Assembly (NCBI GenBank): GCA_910588965.1
Contig: CAJUSO010000013.1
Coordinates: 1 to 64,000, forward strand
DNA: 64,000 bases
Reading direction: 5' to 3'
Source: an uncultured Lachnospiraceae bacterium
GTDB lineage: Bacteria; Bacillota; Clostridia; Lachnospirales; Lachnospiraceae
In this document: one piece after another, positions 1-8,218 of the stretch
Layout: each line of letters begins with the position of its first letter
How positions within the stretch are numbered: the stretch's first letter is position 1
Position numbers and translations under genes: made by a program
The notes under the pieces: generated by a model
What the model was told of the DNA's origin: nothing
Seen by the model: only the letters and a program-made list of their open reading frames with translations
Database searches by the model: none

Positions 1-1
1 T

Positions 2-349
2 TGCCGGGAGGGGACGCGCCCTCTCCGTCACGAATTCTGCTGCCTGCCGTCATTTATCCAGGAAAAAATGTTAGAGGTGCTGGGCTTTACCCAGGAGCGG
101 GCTTATGAGCAGTTCGGGTTCCTATTAAACGCCTTTAAATACGGCGTGCCTCCCCATGCAGGCCTGGCCTATGGCTTGGACCGGATTGTCATGCTGATGA
201 TGCAGTGCGACTCCATCCGCGACGTTATTGCCTTCCCCAAGGTAAAGGACGCCTCCTGCCTGTTGACAGACGCCCCCAACCGGGTGGATAACATCCAGCT
301 GGAAGAATTGGCCCTGTCCATCCAGGAGACCCCAGAGCCAGAGGCGTAA
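2..349 (+). CDS. aspS: Aspartyl-tRNA synthetase, C-terminal fragment (5' end missing)
   Basis: This is the end of a class II aspartyl-tRNA synthetase, which charges tRNA-Asp in the cytoplasm. The C-terminal hallmark is clear: the block AFKYGVPPHAGLAYGLDR (class II motif 3, ATP binding, Arg of GLDR) followed by RDVIAFPKVKDASCLLTDAP. The frame is open to the left edge. Family resemblance starts only around base 56 (QEKMLEVLGF). The preceding codons give a Cys/Arg-rich peptide unlike the usual SGSxRIH segment, and neither other frame restores it. The left edge may therefore be a rearrangement, a frameshift or an assembly artefact. The identity of the fragment itself is secure. Confidence 0.9.
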   Translation, partial: CREGTRPLRHEFCCLPSFIQEKMLEVLGFTQERAYEQFGFLLNAFKYGVPPHAGLAYGLDRIVMLMMQCDSIRDVIAFPKVKDASCLLTDAPNRVDNIQLEELALSIQETPEPEA

Positions 350-433
350 GGCTGCCAGAAGGATGGGCAAAAAGCCCCAATCCTACATGGGAGATAAATA
401 TTTTGCCAAGGGTGTTCCATAACGTTTGGCATC

Positions 434-475
434 AAGCCGGTTGGCGTAAGGAAAAAGAGCCAGCCGGCTTTTGCT
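434..475 (+). terminator. Rho-independent terminator after aspS
   Basis: A 12-bp stem (AAGCCGGTTGGC with GCCAGCCGGCTT, one G-T wobble) closes a 13-nt A-rich loop and runs directly into TTTT followed by a T-rich stretch. It sits about 85 bp after the aspS stop and fits an intrinsic terminator for that transcript. Confidence 0.75.
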
Positions 476-671
476 CTCTTATAGGAAAGGCCTTGCCGTG
501 CGAAAGCGGCTGCATGCGGTGCGCCAAAGCATGCAATCCGCCTCAGGCGAAGGGGGAGGAGGCAAAGCGGCCCCGCAGGGCACAAGGGCAGAATCCTATA
601 GACTTTCTTCTGGAAACGTGGTAAAATAGCCCAAAGCAAAGATGGGGAGCGAGGAAAGGCGGTTGGGAACC
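476..671. other. Intergenic stretch between aspS and the HAD gene
   Basis: With the terminator before it, about 320 bp between aspS and the HAD gene carry no convincing gene. Short open frames cross it but have no plausible ribosome binding site or recognisable product. A TGGTAAAAT string near 622-630 could be an extended -10 element for the HAD gene, but no good -35 partner is visible. Confidence 0.4.
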
Positions 672-1325
672 ATGAAGCAAGGGATTTTATTTGATTTGGA
701 TGGGACGCTGTGGGATTCTGCCAAGGAAGTGGCGGTGTCCTGGGAAGAAGCGCTGAAAAAGCGGCCGGATGTCCAAAAGGAGATTACAAGCGGGATGATC
801 CGGGAGGTTATGGGCAAGAGCATGCATGAAATTGCCGATATCCTGTTTGGGGAATATGATTTAAACACCCGGCGCAGCCTGATGGATTACTGCTGCCAGG
901 AAGAAAATGAGTATATCCGCCTCCACGGCGGCAGGCTTGTGGAGGGGTTAGAGGAGACGCTGCAGGCCTTACAGGCAGCAGGCTTCCACCTATATATAGT
1001 CAGCAACTGCCAGGTGGGTTATATTGAAGCTTTTTTGGAACACTATGGCTTAGGGCATTATTTTGATGACTTTGAGTGCTTTGGCAAGACGGAGCAGGGC
1101 AAAGGCCATAATATCCGCCTGGTGGCGGAACGGAACCATTTGGATCAGGCCCTGTATGTGGGGGATATCCAAGGGGACTACCTGGCCGCCGCACAGGCAG
1201 GGCTTCCCTTTATCCATGCAAGGATGGGCTATGGCACGGTAGAGGCCGAGGTGCCCTATATCACGGCGCTGCCCCAGCTGCCCCAGGCGGCAAGGCGTAT
1301 TTTTGGGGAAGCGGCAGAAGGATAG
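672..1325 (+). CDS. HAD-superfamily phosphatase, phosphoglycolate phosphatase-like
   Basis: A 217-residue haloacid-dehalogenase hydrolase with all four motifs. Motif I is FDLDGTLWDS at residues 7-16 (nucleophile Asp8, acid/base Asp10), motif II is the Ser of IVSNC, motif III is the Lys in the FGKTEQGKG region, and motif IV is YVGDIQGD for Mg2+ binding. The helical cap between motifs I and II is typical of Gph/PGMB-type enzymes, so a small phosphorylated metabolite is the likely substrate, not identifiable further. ATG 672 is preferred over ATG 642 because the conserved fold begins at once and a GAGGAAAGG lies upstream. It is followed by mtnN and may be co-transcribed with it. Confidence 0.85.
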   Translation: MKQGILFDLDGTLWDSAKEVAVSWEEALKKRPDVQKEITSGMIREVMGKSMHEIADILFGEYDLNTRRSLMDYCCQEENEYIRLHGGRLVEGLEETLQALQAAGFHLYIVSNCQVGYIEAFLEHYGLGHYFDDFECFGKTEQGKGHNIRLVAERNHLDQALYVGDIQGDYLAAAQAGLPFIHARMGYGTVEAEVPYITALPQLPQAARRIFGEAAEG

Positions 1326-1390
1326 GCAGGCAGCCATAGCTGCCAAGGCAGCGCAGCATACAGACAAACCGGTCAGAGGAGGCAGGGAAA

Positions 1391-2089
1391 ATGAAGAAAA
1401 TCGGGATTATCGGCGCAATGGCCCAGGAGGTGGAGCGCCTGAAAGGGAAGATGGAAGTCCGGCGCACGGTCAGCAAGGCTTCCATGGAATTTTGGGAAGG
1501 CACATTGTGCGGTACAGAAGCCGTAGTCGTGCAGAGCGGCATCGGTAAGGTGAACGCCGCTATCTGCGCACAGGTTTTATGCGATTTGTTTGCAGTGACC
1601 CACATCATCAATACAGGCGTAGCCGGCTCCCTGAAAAATGAGATTGAAATCGGTGACATTGTGGTGTCCACGGACGCCCTCCACCATGACATGGACGCCT
1701 GTGTGCTGGGGGTCAGGCTGGGAGAGGTCCCACAGGCCGGATGCCTGGCATTTCCGGCAGACGCCCATTTACAGCAGCTTGCCGTGTCCTGCTGCAAGGA
1801 AGTGGACGCAGGGCATGCCGTGTACCAGGGCAGGGTTGTGAGCGGCGACCAGTTTATCAGCAGCCGCCAGGTGAAAGAGAAAATCGTAGAGAAGTTCCAG
1901 GGCTTCTGTGTGGAAATGGAAGGCGCCCCCATTGCCCAGGCGGCATACCTCAACCACATCCCCTTTATCATTATCCGTGCGGTTTCAGACAAGGCGGACG
2001 ACAGCGCAGAAATGGATTTTGCGGCCTTTGAAAAAGAAGCGGCCGCCCGTTCCGCGGCCTTGGTGGAGCACATGCTTCCTTTTATTTAG
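1391..2089 (+). CDS. mtnN: 5'-methylthioadenosine/S-adenosylhomocysteine nucleosidase
   Basis: A full-length 232-residue nucleosidase that cleaves adenine from MTA and S-adenosylhomocysteine, feeding methionine salvage and, through S-ribosylhomocysteine, the activated methyl cycle. Visible signatures are the N-terminal IGIIGAMAQEVERL, the substrate loop QSGIGKVNAA, NTGVAGSL, the GDIVVSTDALHHDMDA block, the FCVEMEGAPIAQAA stretch with the ribose-binding Met-Glu, and the catalytic Asp in IRAVSDKAD. An AGGAGGCAGGGAAA ribosome binding site precedes the ATG. The gene lies 65 bp after the HAD phosphatase on the same strand. Confidence 0.95.
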   Translation: MKKIGIIGAMAQEVERLKGKMEVRRTVSKASMEFWEGTLCGTEAVVVQSGIGKVNAAICAQVLCDLFAVTHIINTGVAGSLKNEIEIGDIVVSTDALHHDMDACVLGVRLGEVPQAGCLAFPADAHLQQLAVSCCKEVDAGHAVYQGRVVSGDQFISSRQVKEKIVEKFQGFCVEMEGAPIAQAAYLNHIPFIIIRAVSDKADDSAEMDFAAFEKEAAARSAALVEHMLPFI

Positions 2090-2125
2090 CCGTTTTGTTA
2101 ATTTTGTGTCAGGATTCCGTGAAAA

Positions 2126-2156
2126 TTGGACAGAAACAGGCATCATATGTTATACT
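2126..2156 (+). promoter_or_regulatory. Candidate sigma-A promoter for tcdA
   Basis: TTGGAC at 2126-2131 and TATACT at 2151-2156 with a 19-bp spacer. The -10 is preceded by TG plus one base, an extended -10 element that compensates for the long spacer. It lies about 50 bp before the tcdA start. Confidence 0.55.
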
Positions 2157-2208
2157 GTGGCTTATAGGCAACATACTGGGTAGGAAGAGCCATGCACAGG
2201 AGGGCTTT

Positions 2209-2916
2209 ATGGACGAGAGTTTTTGCAGGACAAGGATGCTTTTGGGCGAGGCGGCCATGGCAAGGCTGTCAGAGGCCAGGGTGGCCGTATTCGGCATTGG
2301 GGGCGTGGGCGGCTATGCTGCCGAGGCGTTGGCAAGGAGCGGCATCGGCTCCCTGGATTTGGTTGACAAAGACCAGGTCAGCATTTCCAATATCAACCGG
2401 CAGATTATAGCCACGGCCCAGACGGTGGGTCAATACAAGGTACAGGTGATGCAAGAGAGGATCCTGTCCATTAATCCCCAGGCCAAGGTGCGGGCATACC
2501 CCTGTTTTTTCCTGCCGGAGACTTCCGGCCGGTTCAATTTCAGGGATTACGATTATATCATAGACGCTGTCGATACCGTGACAGCCAAAATCCATCTGGC
2601 CCAAAAAGCCCAGGAGGCAGGGACGCCTATTATTTCCAGTATGGGGGCCGGCAACAAGCTGGACCCCACCCAATTTAAGGTGGCGGATATTTTCCAGACG
2701 TCCGTCTGCCCGTTAGCCCGCGTCATGCGCCGGGAACTGAAAAAACAAGGGATAGAGCGCCTTAAGGTAGTATATTCCCAAGAGAAATCCATAGAACCGC
2801 TGGAAGAGGCAAAGGAAGCGTCCGGCCGCAGCATCCCGGGGAGCGTCTCCTTTGTCCCTTCCGTCGCAGGCCTAATCCTGGCAGGCGAGGTGATAAAAGC
2901 CCTGGCTTGCCGATAA
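2209..2916 (+). CDS. tcdA: tRNA threonylcarbamoyladenosine dehydratase (TcdA/CsdL, ThiF-like E1 fold)
   Basis: A 235-residue E1-like adenylating enzyme. TcdA uses ATP to cyclise t6A37 of tRNAs to ct6A. The Rossmann nucleotide loop is VFGIGGVGGYAAEALARSG, followed by DLVDKDQVSISNINRQ and the family Asp in IIDAVDTVTAKI. The VCPLARVMRRELKKQGI block and C-terminal PGSVSFVPSVAGLILAGEV distinguish TcdA from ThiF/MoeB. No CxxC zinc pairs are visible. ATG 2209 is chosen because an AGGAGG sits 5 bases upstream. The upstream 38 codons of open frame overlap the promoter and have no family match. Confidence 0.9.
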   Translation: MDESFCRTRMLLGEAAMARLSEARVAVFGIGGVGGYAAEALARSGIGSLDLVDKDQVSISNINRQIIATAQTVGQYKVQVMQERILSINPQAKVRAYPCFFLPETSGRFNFRDYDYIIDAVDTVTAKIHLAQKAQEAGTPIISSMGAGNKLDPTQFKVADIFQTSVCPLARVMRRELKKQGIERLKVVYSQEKSIEPLEEAKEASGRSIPGSVSFVPSVAGLILAGEVIKALACR

Positions 2917-2952
2917 TCCCCTTTTTTGTATATTTTTAAGGAGAATAAACCA

Positions 2953-3999
2953 ATGAAATTCATTCACATAGCCGACGTACACTTAGGCGCCAAGCCGGAT
3001 AAAGGGAAGCCTTGGGCAGCAAAGCGCGAGAGCCACAGCTGGCAAGCCTTCATTGATGTGGTTACAAAGGCCAAAGAGGAAAGCGCCCAGCTTCTTTTGA
3101 TTGCAGGAAACCTCTACCACCGGCAGCCCCTGCTGAAAGAGTTAAAAGAAGTAAACCGCCAGTTTGCCAGGATCCCCAATACCCAGGTGGTGATAATCGC
3201 CGGGAACTGCGATTACCTCAGCCCCAATTCCTGTTACAGCTCCTTCCCTTGGGAAAAAAACGTGCATTTCCTAAAGGAAGAGAAAATAAGCTGTATCGAG
3301 CTGCCAGGAATCCAGACAAGGGTCTATGGCTTAAGCTACCAGCACCGGGAGATTACAAGCCCCCTTTACAGGGGAATCGAGGTCAAGAAGGGGGATTGTA
3401 CCAATATCCTGCTGGCACATGGGGGGGATGAGAAGCACATCCCCTTCCAGGCCAGCGATTTCCGGGAGATGGAATTTGACTATGTGGCGTTCGGCCACCT
3501 CCATAAGCCCATGCAGCTTGCAGATGCAAAGGTGGTTATGGCAGGCGCGCTGCAGCCCATTGAGTGCAGCGATGTAGGGCAGCATGGGTATTTTATGGGG
3601 GAAATCAAGAACCATATGAGCCAGGTAAGGTTCTACCCCATCCATTACTGTGAGTATGTGCCGCTGAAGCTGAAAATCAGCCGTGAGATTGCGGAGGATG
3701 TACTGAAGAAATTTGTGGAGGACTATGTGAGGAAGGCACCCCCATACCAGCTGTTCCGCATAACCTTGACTGGCACCAGCAATCCGAAAGCGCCCTCCCT
3801 CCCCCAGGCCTTAGGGAAGATTAGCCGTGTGGCGCAGGTGCTGGACCAATGCCAGGCAGGCCATGATCTGGAACAGCTGAAGGTACAGCATGGCCAGCAG
3901 ATTTTAGGCAGGTATATTGATATGCTGGAGAGGATGCCCCAGGATGAAATAACGAAAAAAGCATTATATTACGGTGTGGAGGCGTTGATGGTAGAATGA
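2953..3999 (+). CDS. SbcD/YhaO-like DNA repair metallophosphoesterase
   Basis: A 348-residue calcineurin-type metallophosphoesterase. Metal-binding motifs in order are the N-terminal FIHIADVHLGAKPD (D-x-H), AGNLYH replacing the usual GDLFD, IAGNCDY (GNxD/H), LLAHGG and FGHLHKP (GHxH). In the family this is the nuclease half of Mre11/SbcCD-type complexes that open DNA ends and hairpins. AAGGAG precedes ATG 2953. The gene ends in an ATGA overlap with the downstream SbcC/YhaN-like ATPase, so the two are translationally coupled and probably form a complex. The AGNLYH variant at the second motif is unusual but is also seen in YhaO-like proteins. Confidence 0.85.
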   Translation: MKFIHIADVHLGAKPDKGKPWAAKRESHSWQAFIDVVTKAKEESAQLLLIAGNLYHRQPLLKELKEVNRQFARIPNTQVVIIAGNCDYLSPNSCYSSFPWEKNVHFLKEEKISCIELPGIQTRVYGLSYQHREITSPLYRGIEVKKGDCTNILLAHGGDEKHIPFQASDFREMEFDYVAFGHLHKPMQLADAKVVMAGALQPIECSDVGQHGYFMGEIKNHMSQVRFYPIHYCEYVPLKLKISREIAEDVLKKFVEDYVRKAPPYQLFRITLTGTSNPKAPSLPQALGKISRVAQVLDQCQAGHDLEQLKVQHGQQILGRYIDMLERMPQDEITKKALYYGVEALMVE

Positions 4000-5651
4000 A
4001 TATATCAGAAATTCGCATAAAAAACTTCGGGAAGCTCCATAATATCAACATACATCCTGTCCAGGGCATAAATGTGGTCTATGGGGAGAATGAGGCTGGC
4101 AAGTCCACCCTGCAGCATTTTATCACAGGGATGCTGTTTGGGTTAGAAAAGCAGGAAGGGGAGTCCCCCCAGCGGGACGTCTACCAGCATTACGAGCCCT
4201 GGGAAAACGGCCCCCAATATGGCGGGGCGCTGCGGTTTTCCATGTCTGGCAGGCAGTTTTTGCTGGAACGGGATTTCCGGCAGGAGTCCAAATCGGTAAG
4301 GCTGGTCAATGAAAAGGAAGGGCGGGAACTGAAGGCGGAGCAAGGAGGCTTAGAGAAGCTTCTGGGCAGCATCCGCAAGGAAACCTACGAAAATACATAC
4401 TGTATTGGGCAGGCCTCTGTGGAGACCAAGGAGGAGTTTGCAGAAATCCTGCAGGACTTTTTCGTAAACGCCCCGCTGGATGAAGATTTTGTGGCGGCTT
4501 ACCATCATTTGGAGGAAGGGAAGCAGGCGGCGGAACGCCGTTACCAGGAACTGCTGGGGAAACGCAAGGAAGAAGAAAAGCGGGTATTGGCGGAGAAGGC
4601 GCGGCTGGAGAATGACGTGGAGCTTCTGCGGAGCCAGCAGGAGGAAGCCTACCAGACTTTCCGGCTCCAGCAGGAAGGGGCGGCAGCCTCAGCCGCAGAT
4701 AGGAACCAGATGGCAGAATATCTGCGGGACAGCCGCCAGAAAAAACAGAAAATCGGTTATTACCTCAAGATGGCCCTGTCCTTGCTGCTGGCGCTGGCAG
4801 GGATATTGGCTATTTATTGGAATGGTTCTGCCCATGACCTGGCAGACGCCCCTTGGGGCGGATGGCTGGCCTTAGAGGCTTTTTTGGTCTTGGTGGTGGT
4901 GATGGGCATCTTCGGGGTGTTTTTCTGGCAGGGCAAAAGCGAGAAGCTCAAGGCGCTGATCCGTAAACAGAAGGCCGGGGAGGATTTAGAGCCTTACCGG
5001 TTTGTAGAGAAGGAAGCGCCGCCAGAGGAAGGGCAGCCCGGGGAGCCGGAGAGTTATGAGAGCCAGGTACAGAAGAAAGCAGTGGAGGGGGTATTCCAGG
5101 TACAGATTTTTGATAAGCAGTCGATGCTGATGAACCTGCAGGAGGAACTGGAGGAATGCCGGGTTCCCGGGGAAGAAGAAGAGGAGGCTGGCTGCCAGGT
5201 AAAAGCTTACCAGTTAGCCCAGAGGACCCTTGAAGATGTTGCCCGTGATATCCACCAGGACGCCAGGCAGAGGCTGGAGCAGGAAATGTCCCGGATTTTT
5301 GAAGAATTGACCCATGGGAGATACCCAAAAACCGGGCTGGATGAGCAGATGGGGCTGGTCGCTTGGGAAGGGGAACGCAAAGTACACCCCTGGCAGCTCA
5401 GCCGCGGGACGATGGAACAGATGTATGTGGCATTGCGTATGGGGGCGGGCCGTATTTTTGCAAAAGAGGGCGCAGTCCCGATTTTGATGGATGAAGTGTT
5501 TGCGGCTTTTGATGAAAGGCGCTTAGAGGCAGCCATGCAATGGCTGGGAAGGCAGAAGGGGCAGATTTTCCTGTTTACCTGCCAAAAGCGGGAAATGGAA
5601 GTGTTGGAGCGCAATAAAATCCCTTATGGGAAGATTGTGCTGACCCGCTGA
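3996..5651 (+). CDS. YhaN/SbcC-like AAA ATPase with internal membrane hairpin
   Basis: A 551-residue SMC/Rad50-type ATPase. The N-terminus has a P-loop (GENEAGKST, about residues 29-37). The C-terminus has the ABC signature-like LSRGTMEQ and Walker B PILMDEVFAAFDERR. Between them is a coiled coil of roughly 110 residues (about 165-275, rich in E, K, R, Q). Two predicted membrane helices follow (MALSLLLALAGILAIYW and AFLVLVVVMGIFGVFFW) and then a second, shorter charged segment. It is much shorter than Bacillus YhaN (over 900 residues). It overlaps the sbcD-like gene by 4 bp. The family role is ATP-driven handling of DNA ends. The membrane hairpin suggests a membrane-associated complex. Confidence 0.8.
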   Translation: MNISEIRIKNFGKLHNINIHPVQGINVVYGENEAGKSTLQHFITGMLFGLEKQEGESPQRDVYQHYEPWENGPQYGGALRFSMSGRQFLLERDFRQESKSVRLVNEKEGRELKAEQGGLEKLLGSIRKETYENTYCIGQASVETKEEFAEILQDFFVNAPLDEDFVAAYHHLEEGKQAAERRYQELLGKRKEEEKRVLAEKARLENDVELLRSQQEEAYQTFRLQQEGAAASAADRNQMAEYLRDSRQKKQKIGYYLKMALSLLLALAGILAIYWNGSAHDLADAPWGGWLALEAFLVLVVVMGIFGVFFWQGKSEKLKALIRKQKAGEDLEPYRFVEKEAPPEEGQPGEPESYESQVQKKAVEGVFQVQIFDKQSMLMNLQEELEECRVPGEEEEEAGCQVKAYQLAQRTLEDVARDIHQDARQRLEQEMSRIFEELTHGRYPKTGLDEQMGLVAWEGERKVHPWQLSRGTMEQMYVALRMGAGRIFAKEGAVPILMDEVFAAFDERRLEAAMQWLGRQKGQIFLFTCQKREMEVLERNKIPYGKIVLTR

Positions 5652-5735
5652 TGGGGGAGCTGGCTATGGGATGTTTAGTGGCTTAGGGCATGGTATCGAG
5701 AGAATAGGTTGGCAAAAATATAGGTAGGGCAGGAT

Positions 5736-8096
5736 ATGGCGAAAAAAAAGAAGAAACGGAAAAAGAAATATCGTGTATTTTGGTTTTTCATAAGGCTGCA
5801 GATTTTACTGATGCTGGTGGTGGCAGCGGGCGTGGGCTGGTATTTTTATGGAGGCTATGCCCAGAAGGTCAGCGCGTTGCAGCGGGAAGCGAAGCAGTTG
5901 GTGAAGAATTCGGACGAATCTACGTTTCGCTCTGTGCAGACCAGCCTGGTATATGATGAGGATGGGAACCTGATTTCCACCTTAAACGGTGAGAAAGACG
6001 TATATTATCTGGAGTATGAGGATATCCCTGCCTATGTCCCGGCAGCCATGGTAAGCATTGAAGACAAAAAATTTTATAGCCACAATGGGATTGATATCAA
6101 GGCCATTCTGCGCGCGGCCAAGGCAATGATACAGAATGGGGAGGTTACCCAGGGGGGCAGCACGATTACCCAGCAGCTTGCAAGGAATATTTTCCTAAGC
6201 CATGAGCGGACCTGGGACCGTAAGATTGAGGAAATGTTCCTGGCTGTTGAGTTGGAGAAGGTTTACAGCAAGAATAAAATCATGGAATTTTATCTGAATA
6301 ACGTCTATTTCAGCAGCGGCTATTATGGGATCCAGGCGGCCAGCAAGGGTTACTTTAATACAGAAGTGAACAACCTTTCCTTATCCCAGATTGCGTTCCT
6401 ATGTGCAATCCCAAATAACCCAAGCCTCTATGACCCGGTAGAGCGTATGAAGAACACCTTAAAGCGCCGGAACCGGATTTTAGACCAGATGTGTGAGGAT
6501 GGCAAGATCAGCCAGGCGACCTGTGACCAGGCAAAGGCGGAAGAGATTACCTTAAGCCGCCCCCAGAAGAACAAAAATGACTACGTGGAGACCTACACCT
6601 ATTACTGTGCAATCCGTGCTTTGATGCAGCAGCAAGGCTTCCAGTTCCAGACAGAATTTTCCTCGGCAGAGGAGAAAGAAGCATATGAGACAGATTACAG
6701 CGAACGTTACAGCGAATGCCAGAACAGCCTCTATACGGCAGGATACCGGATTTATACATCCATAAACCTTGGCATGCAGCAGCAGCTTCAGGATGCGGTG
6801 GACAGCAATTTAGCAGAATTTACAGAACAGAACGGGGAGGGGATTTATACCCTTCAGGGTTCTGCTGCCTGCATTGACAACCATTCCGGATATGTCAAGG
6901 CTATCGTAGGCGGCAGGAACCAGGATCTTGCCGGGTATACCTTAAACCGGGCATACCAAAGCTACCGCCAGCCAGGCAGTGCGATCAAGCCCCTGATTGT
7001 ATTTACCCCGGCTTTGGAGCGGGAGTATACGCCGGATTCTATTGTGCAGGACGTGAAGAAGGAGGAAGGGCCGTCCAATTCCAGCGGGTCTTATGAGGGG
7101 GGCATTACCCTCCGCCGGGCGGTGCAGACCTCAAAAAATACCGTGGCATGGGATTTGCTCGAGGAGATGACGCCGGAGGTAGGGCTTTCCTATCTGCGGG
7201 AAATGGGGTTCTCCAGGCTGGATCCGGAGGATAACCGCCCCACCAGTGCGCTGGGCGGGTTTACCTATGGAGCCTCTGCCGTGGAGATGGCGGCCGGCTA
7301 TGCCGCTTTGGAACATGACGGGAAGTTCCGCCAGCCTACCTGCATTGTGAAGATTACGGATTCCGAAGGGAACCCTCTGTTGGAGACAGGGCAGGAAGAG
7401 AAGGAAGTGTACAAGATGAACGCCGCCCGGATGATGACGGATATGATGGTAACCGTTATCCAGGAGGGGACGGGGCGTGGGCTGGCCTTAAGCAATATGC
7501 CCTGCGCAGGGAAGACGGGGACGACTACGGATAACAAAGACGGTTGGTTTGTAGGATATACCCCCTATTATACCACCAGCGTATGGGTGGGCTATGATAT
7601 GCCCAAAGAACTCCCGGGCTTGTCCGGCGCCAGCTACCCTGGGAATATCTGGAAGTCTTTTATGGAACAGATCCATCAGGCCTTGGAGCCTGTGGACTTC
7701 CTTCCTTATATCAATGAAAATGACAGGCCAAAGAACCAGGATGATCCAGGGACGCAGCCTGAGGTTCCTACAGAACAGGTACCAGAAGAACCCCAGGAGC
7801 CAGAGCCTACAGTGGAACCGCCGTTGGATTTGGCGCCCCAGGAGCCGGCTGTGCCGGATATCCCAGAGGTGCCGGAAAATCCAGGGGCAGACATCCCGGA
7901 AGTGCCGGAAGTCCCGGATATCCCCATAGATCCTGGGCTTCCCCCTGACACCCCGGAAGACCCGGGAACTTCGCCAGAGCCTTCAGAACCCCAAGAGCCC
8001 TTGGAGCCGGTAGACCCGGCAGACCCGGAGCCGCCGGTAGACCCAGGCGGGGATGAGCCCGTAGGGGCAGGCCAAGAAGAGGCCAGGGCGGGTTAG
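5736..8096 (+). CDS. Class A penicillin-binding protein (PBP1A-type)
   Basis: A 786-residue bifunctional peptidoglycan synthase. A very basic cytoplasmic start (MAKKKKKRKKK) precedes one membrane anchor near residues 15-36. The glycosyltransferase 51 domain shows SIEDKKFYSHNGID and GGSTITQQLARN. The transpeptidase domain shows SxxK as GSAIKP, SxN as SKN in VQTSKNTVAW, and KTG as AGKTGTTTDNKDGWFVG. The last 110 or so residues (after about 675) are a low-complexity Pro/Glu/Asp tail with repeats of VPEVPD type, probably wall-spanning. A monocistronic layout with a hairpin downstream seems likely. Confidence 0.95.
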   Translation: MAKKKKKRKKKYRVFWFFIRLQILLMLVVAAGVGWYFYGGYAQKVSALQREAKQLVKNSDESTFRSVQTSLVYDEDGNLISTLNGEKDVYYLEYEDIPAYVPAAMVSIEDKKFYSHNGIDIKAILRAAKAMIQNGEVTQGGSTITQQLARNIFLSHERTWDRKIEEMFLAVELEKVYSKNKIMEFYLNNVYFSSGYYGIQAASKGYFNTEVNNLSLSQIAFLCAIPNNPSLYDPVERMKNTLKRRNRILDQMCEDGKISQATCDQAKAEEITLSRPQKNKNDYVETYTYYCAIRALMQQQGFQFQTEFSSAEEKEAYETDYSERYSECQNSLYTAGYRIYTSINLGMQQQLQDAVDSNLAEFTEQNGEGIYTLQGSAACIDNHSGYVKAIVGGRNQDLAGYTLNRAYQSYRQPGSAIKPLIVFTPALEREYTPDSIVQDVKKEEGPSNSSGSYEGGITLRRAVQTSKNTVAWDLLEEMTPEVGLSYLREMGFSRLDPEDNRPTSALGGFTYGASAVEMAAGYAALEHDGKFRQPTCIVKITDSEGNPLLETGQEEKEVYKMNAARMMTDMMVTVIQEGTGRGLALSNMPCAGKTGTTTDNKDGWFVGYTPYYTTSVWVGYDMPKELPGLSGASYPGNIWKSFMEQIHQALEPVDFLPYINENDRPKNQDDPGTQPEVPTEQVPEEPQEPEPTVEPPLDLAPQEPAVPDIPEVPENPGADIPEVPEVPDIPIDPGLPPDTPEDPGTSPEPSEPQEPLEPVDPADPEPPVDPGGDEPVGAGQEEARAG

Positions 8097-8127
8097 GGTT
8101 TTGCGGCATCCCCTTTTCCTAAAGAGA

Positions 8128-8174
8128 ATACAGCCCCTGCGGCATGGATTGTTCCCATGCCGCAGGGGCTGTAT
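8128..8174. terminator. Long perfect hairpin between convergent PBP and permease genes
   Basis: A 20-bp perfect inverted repeat with a 7-nt loop (arms 8128-8147 and 8155-8174, core CAGCCCCTGCGGCATGG). It lies between the end of the PBP gene and the end of the minus-strand permease gene. Neither side has a long T-run (the minus side continues CTCTTT), so termination is inferred from the stem and the convergent setting. Confidence 0.6.
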
Positions 8175-8218
8175 GGAATTAGCAATAAAACAGGCTGCCT
8201 ATCTGTCCTGGGATGATG

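Noticed and set aside
403..624. 73-codon open frame between aspS and the HAD gene
   Set aside because: It overlaps the aspS terminator, has no ribosome binding site and its Cys/Arg/Pro-rich translation resembles no protein family.
1261..2073. 270-codon minus-strand frame over mtnN
   Set aside because: It is a Ser/Thr-rich shadow of a confidently identified nucleosidase.
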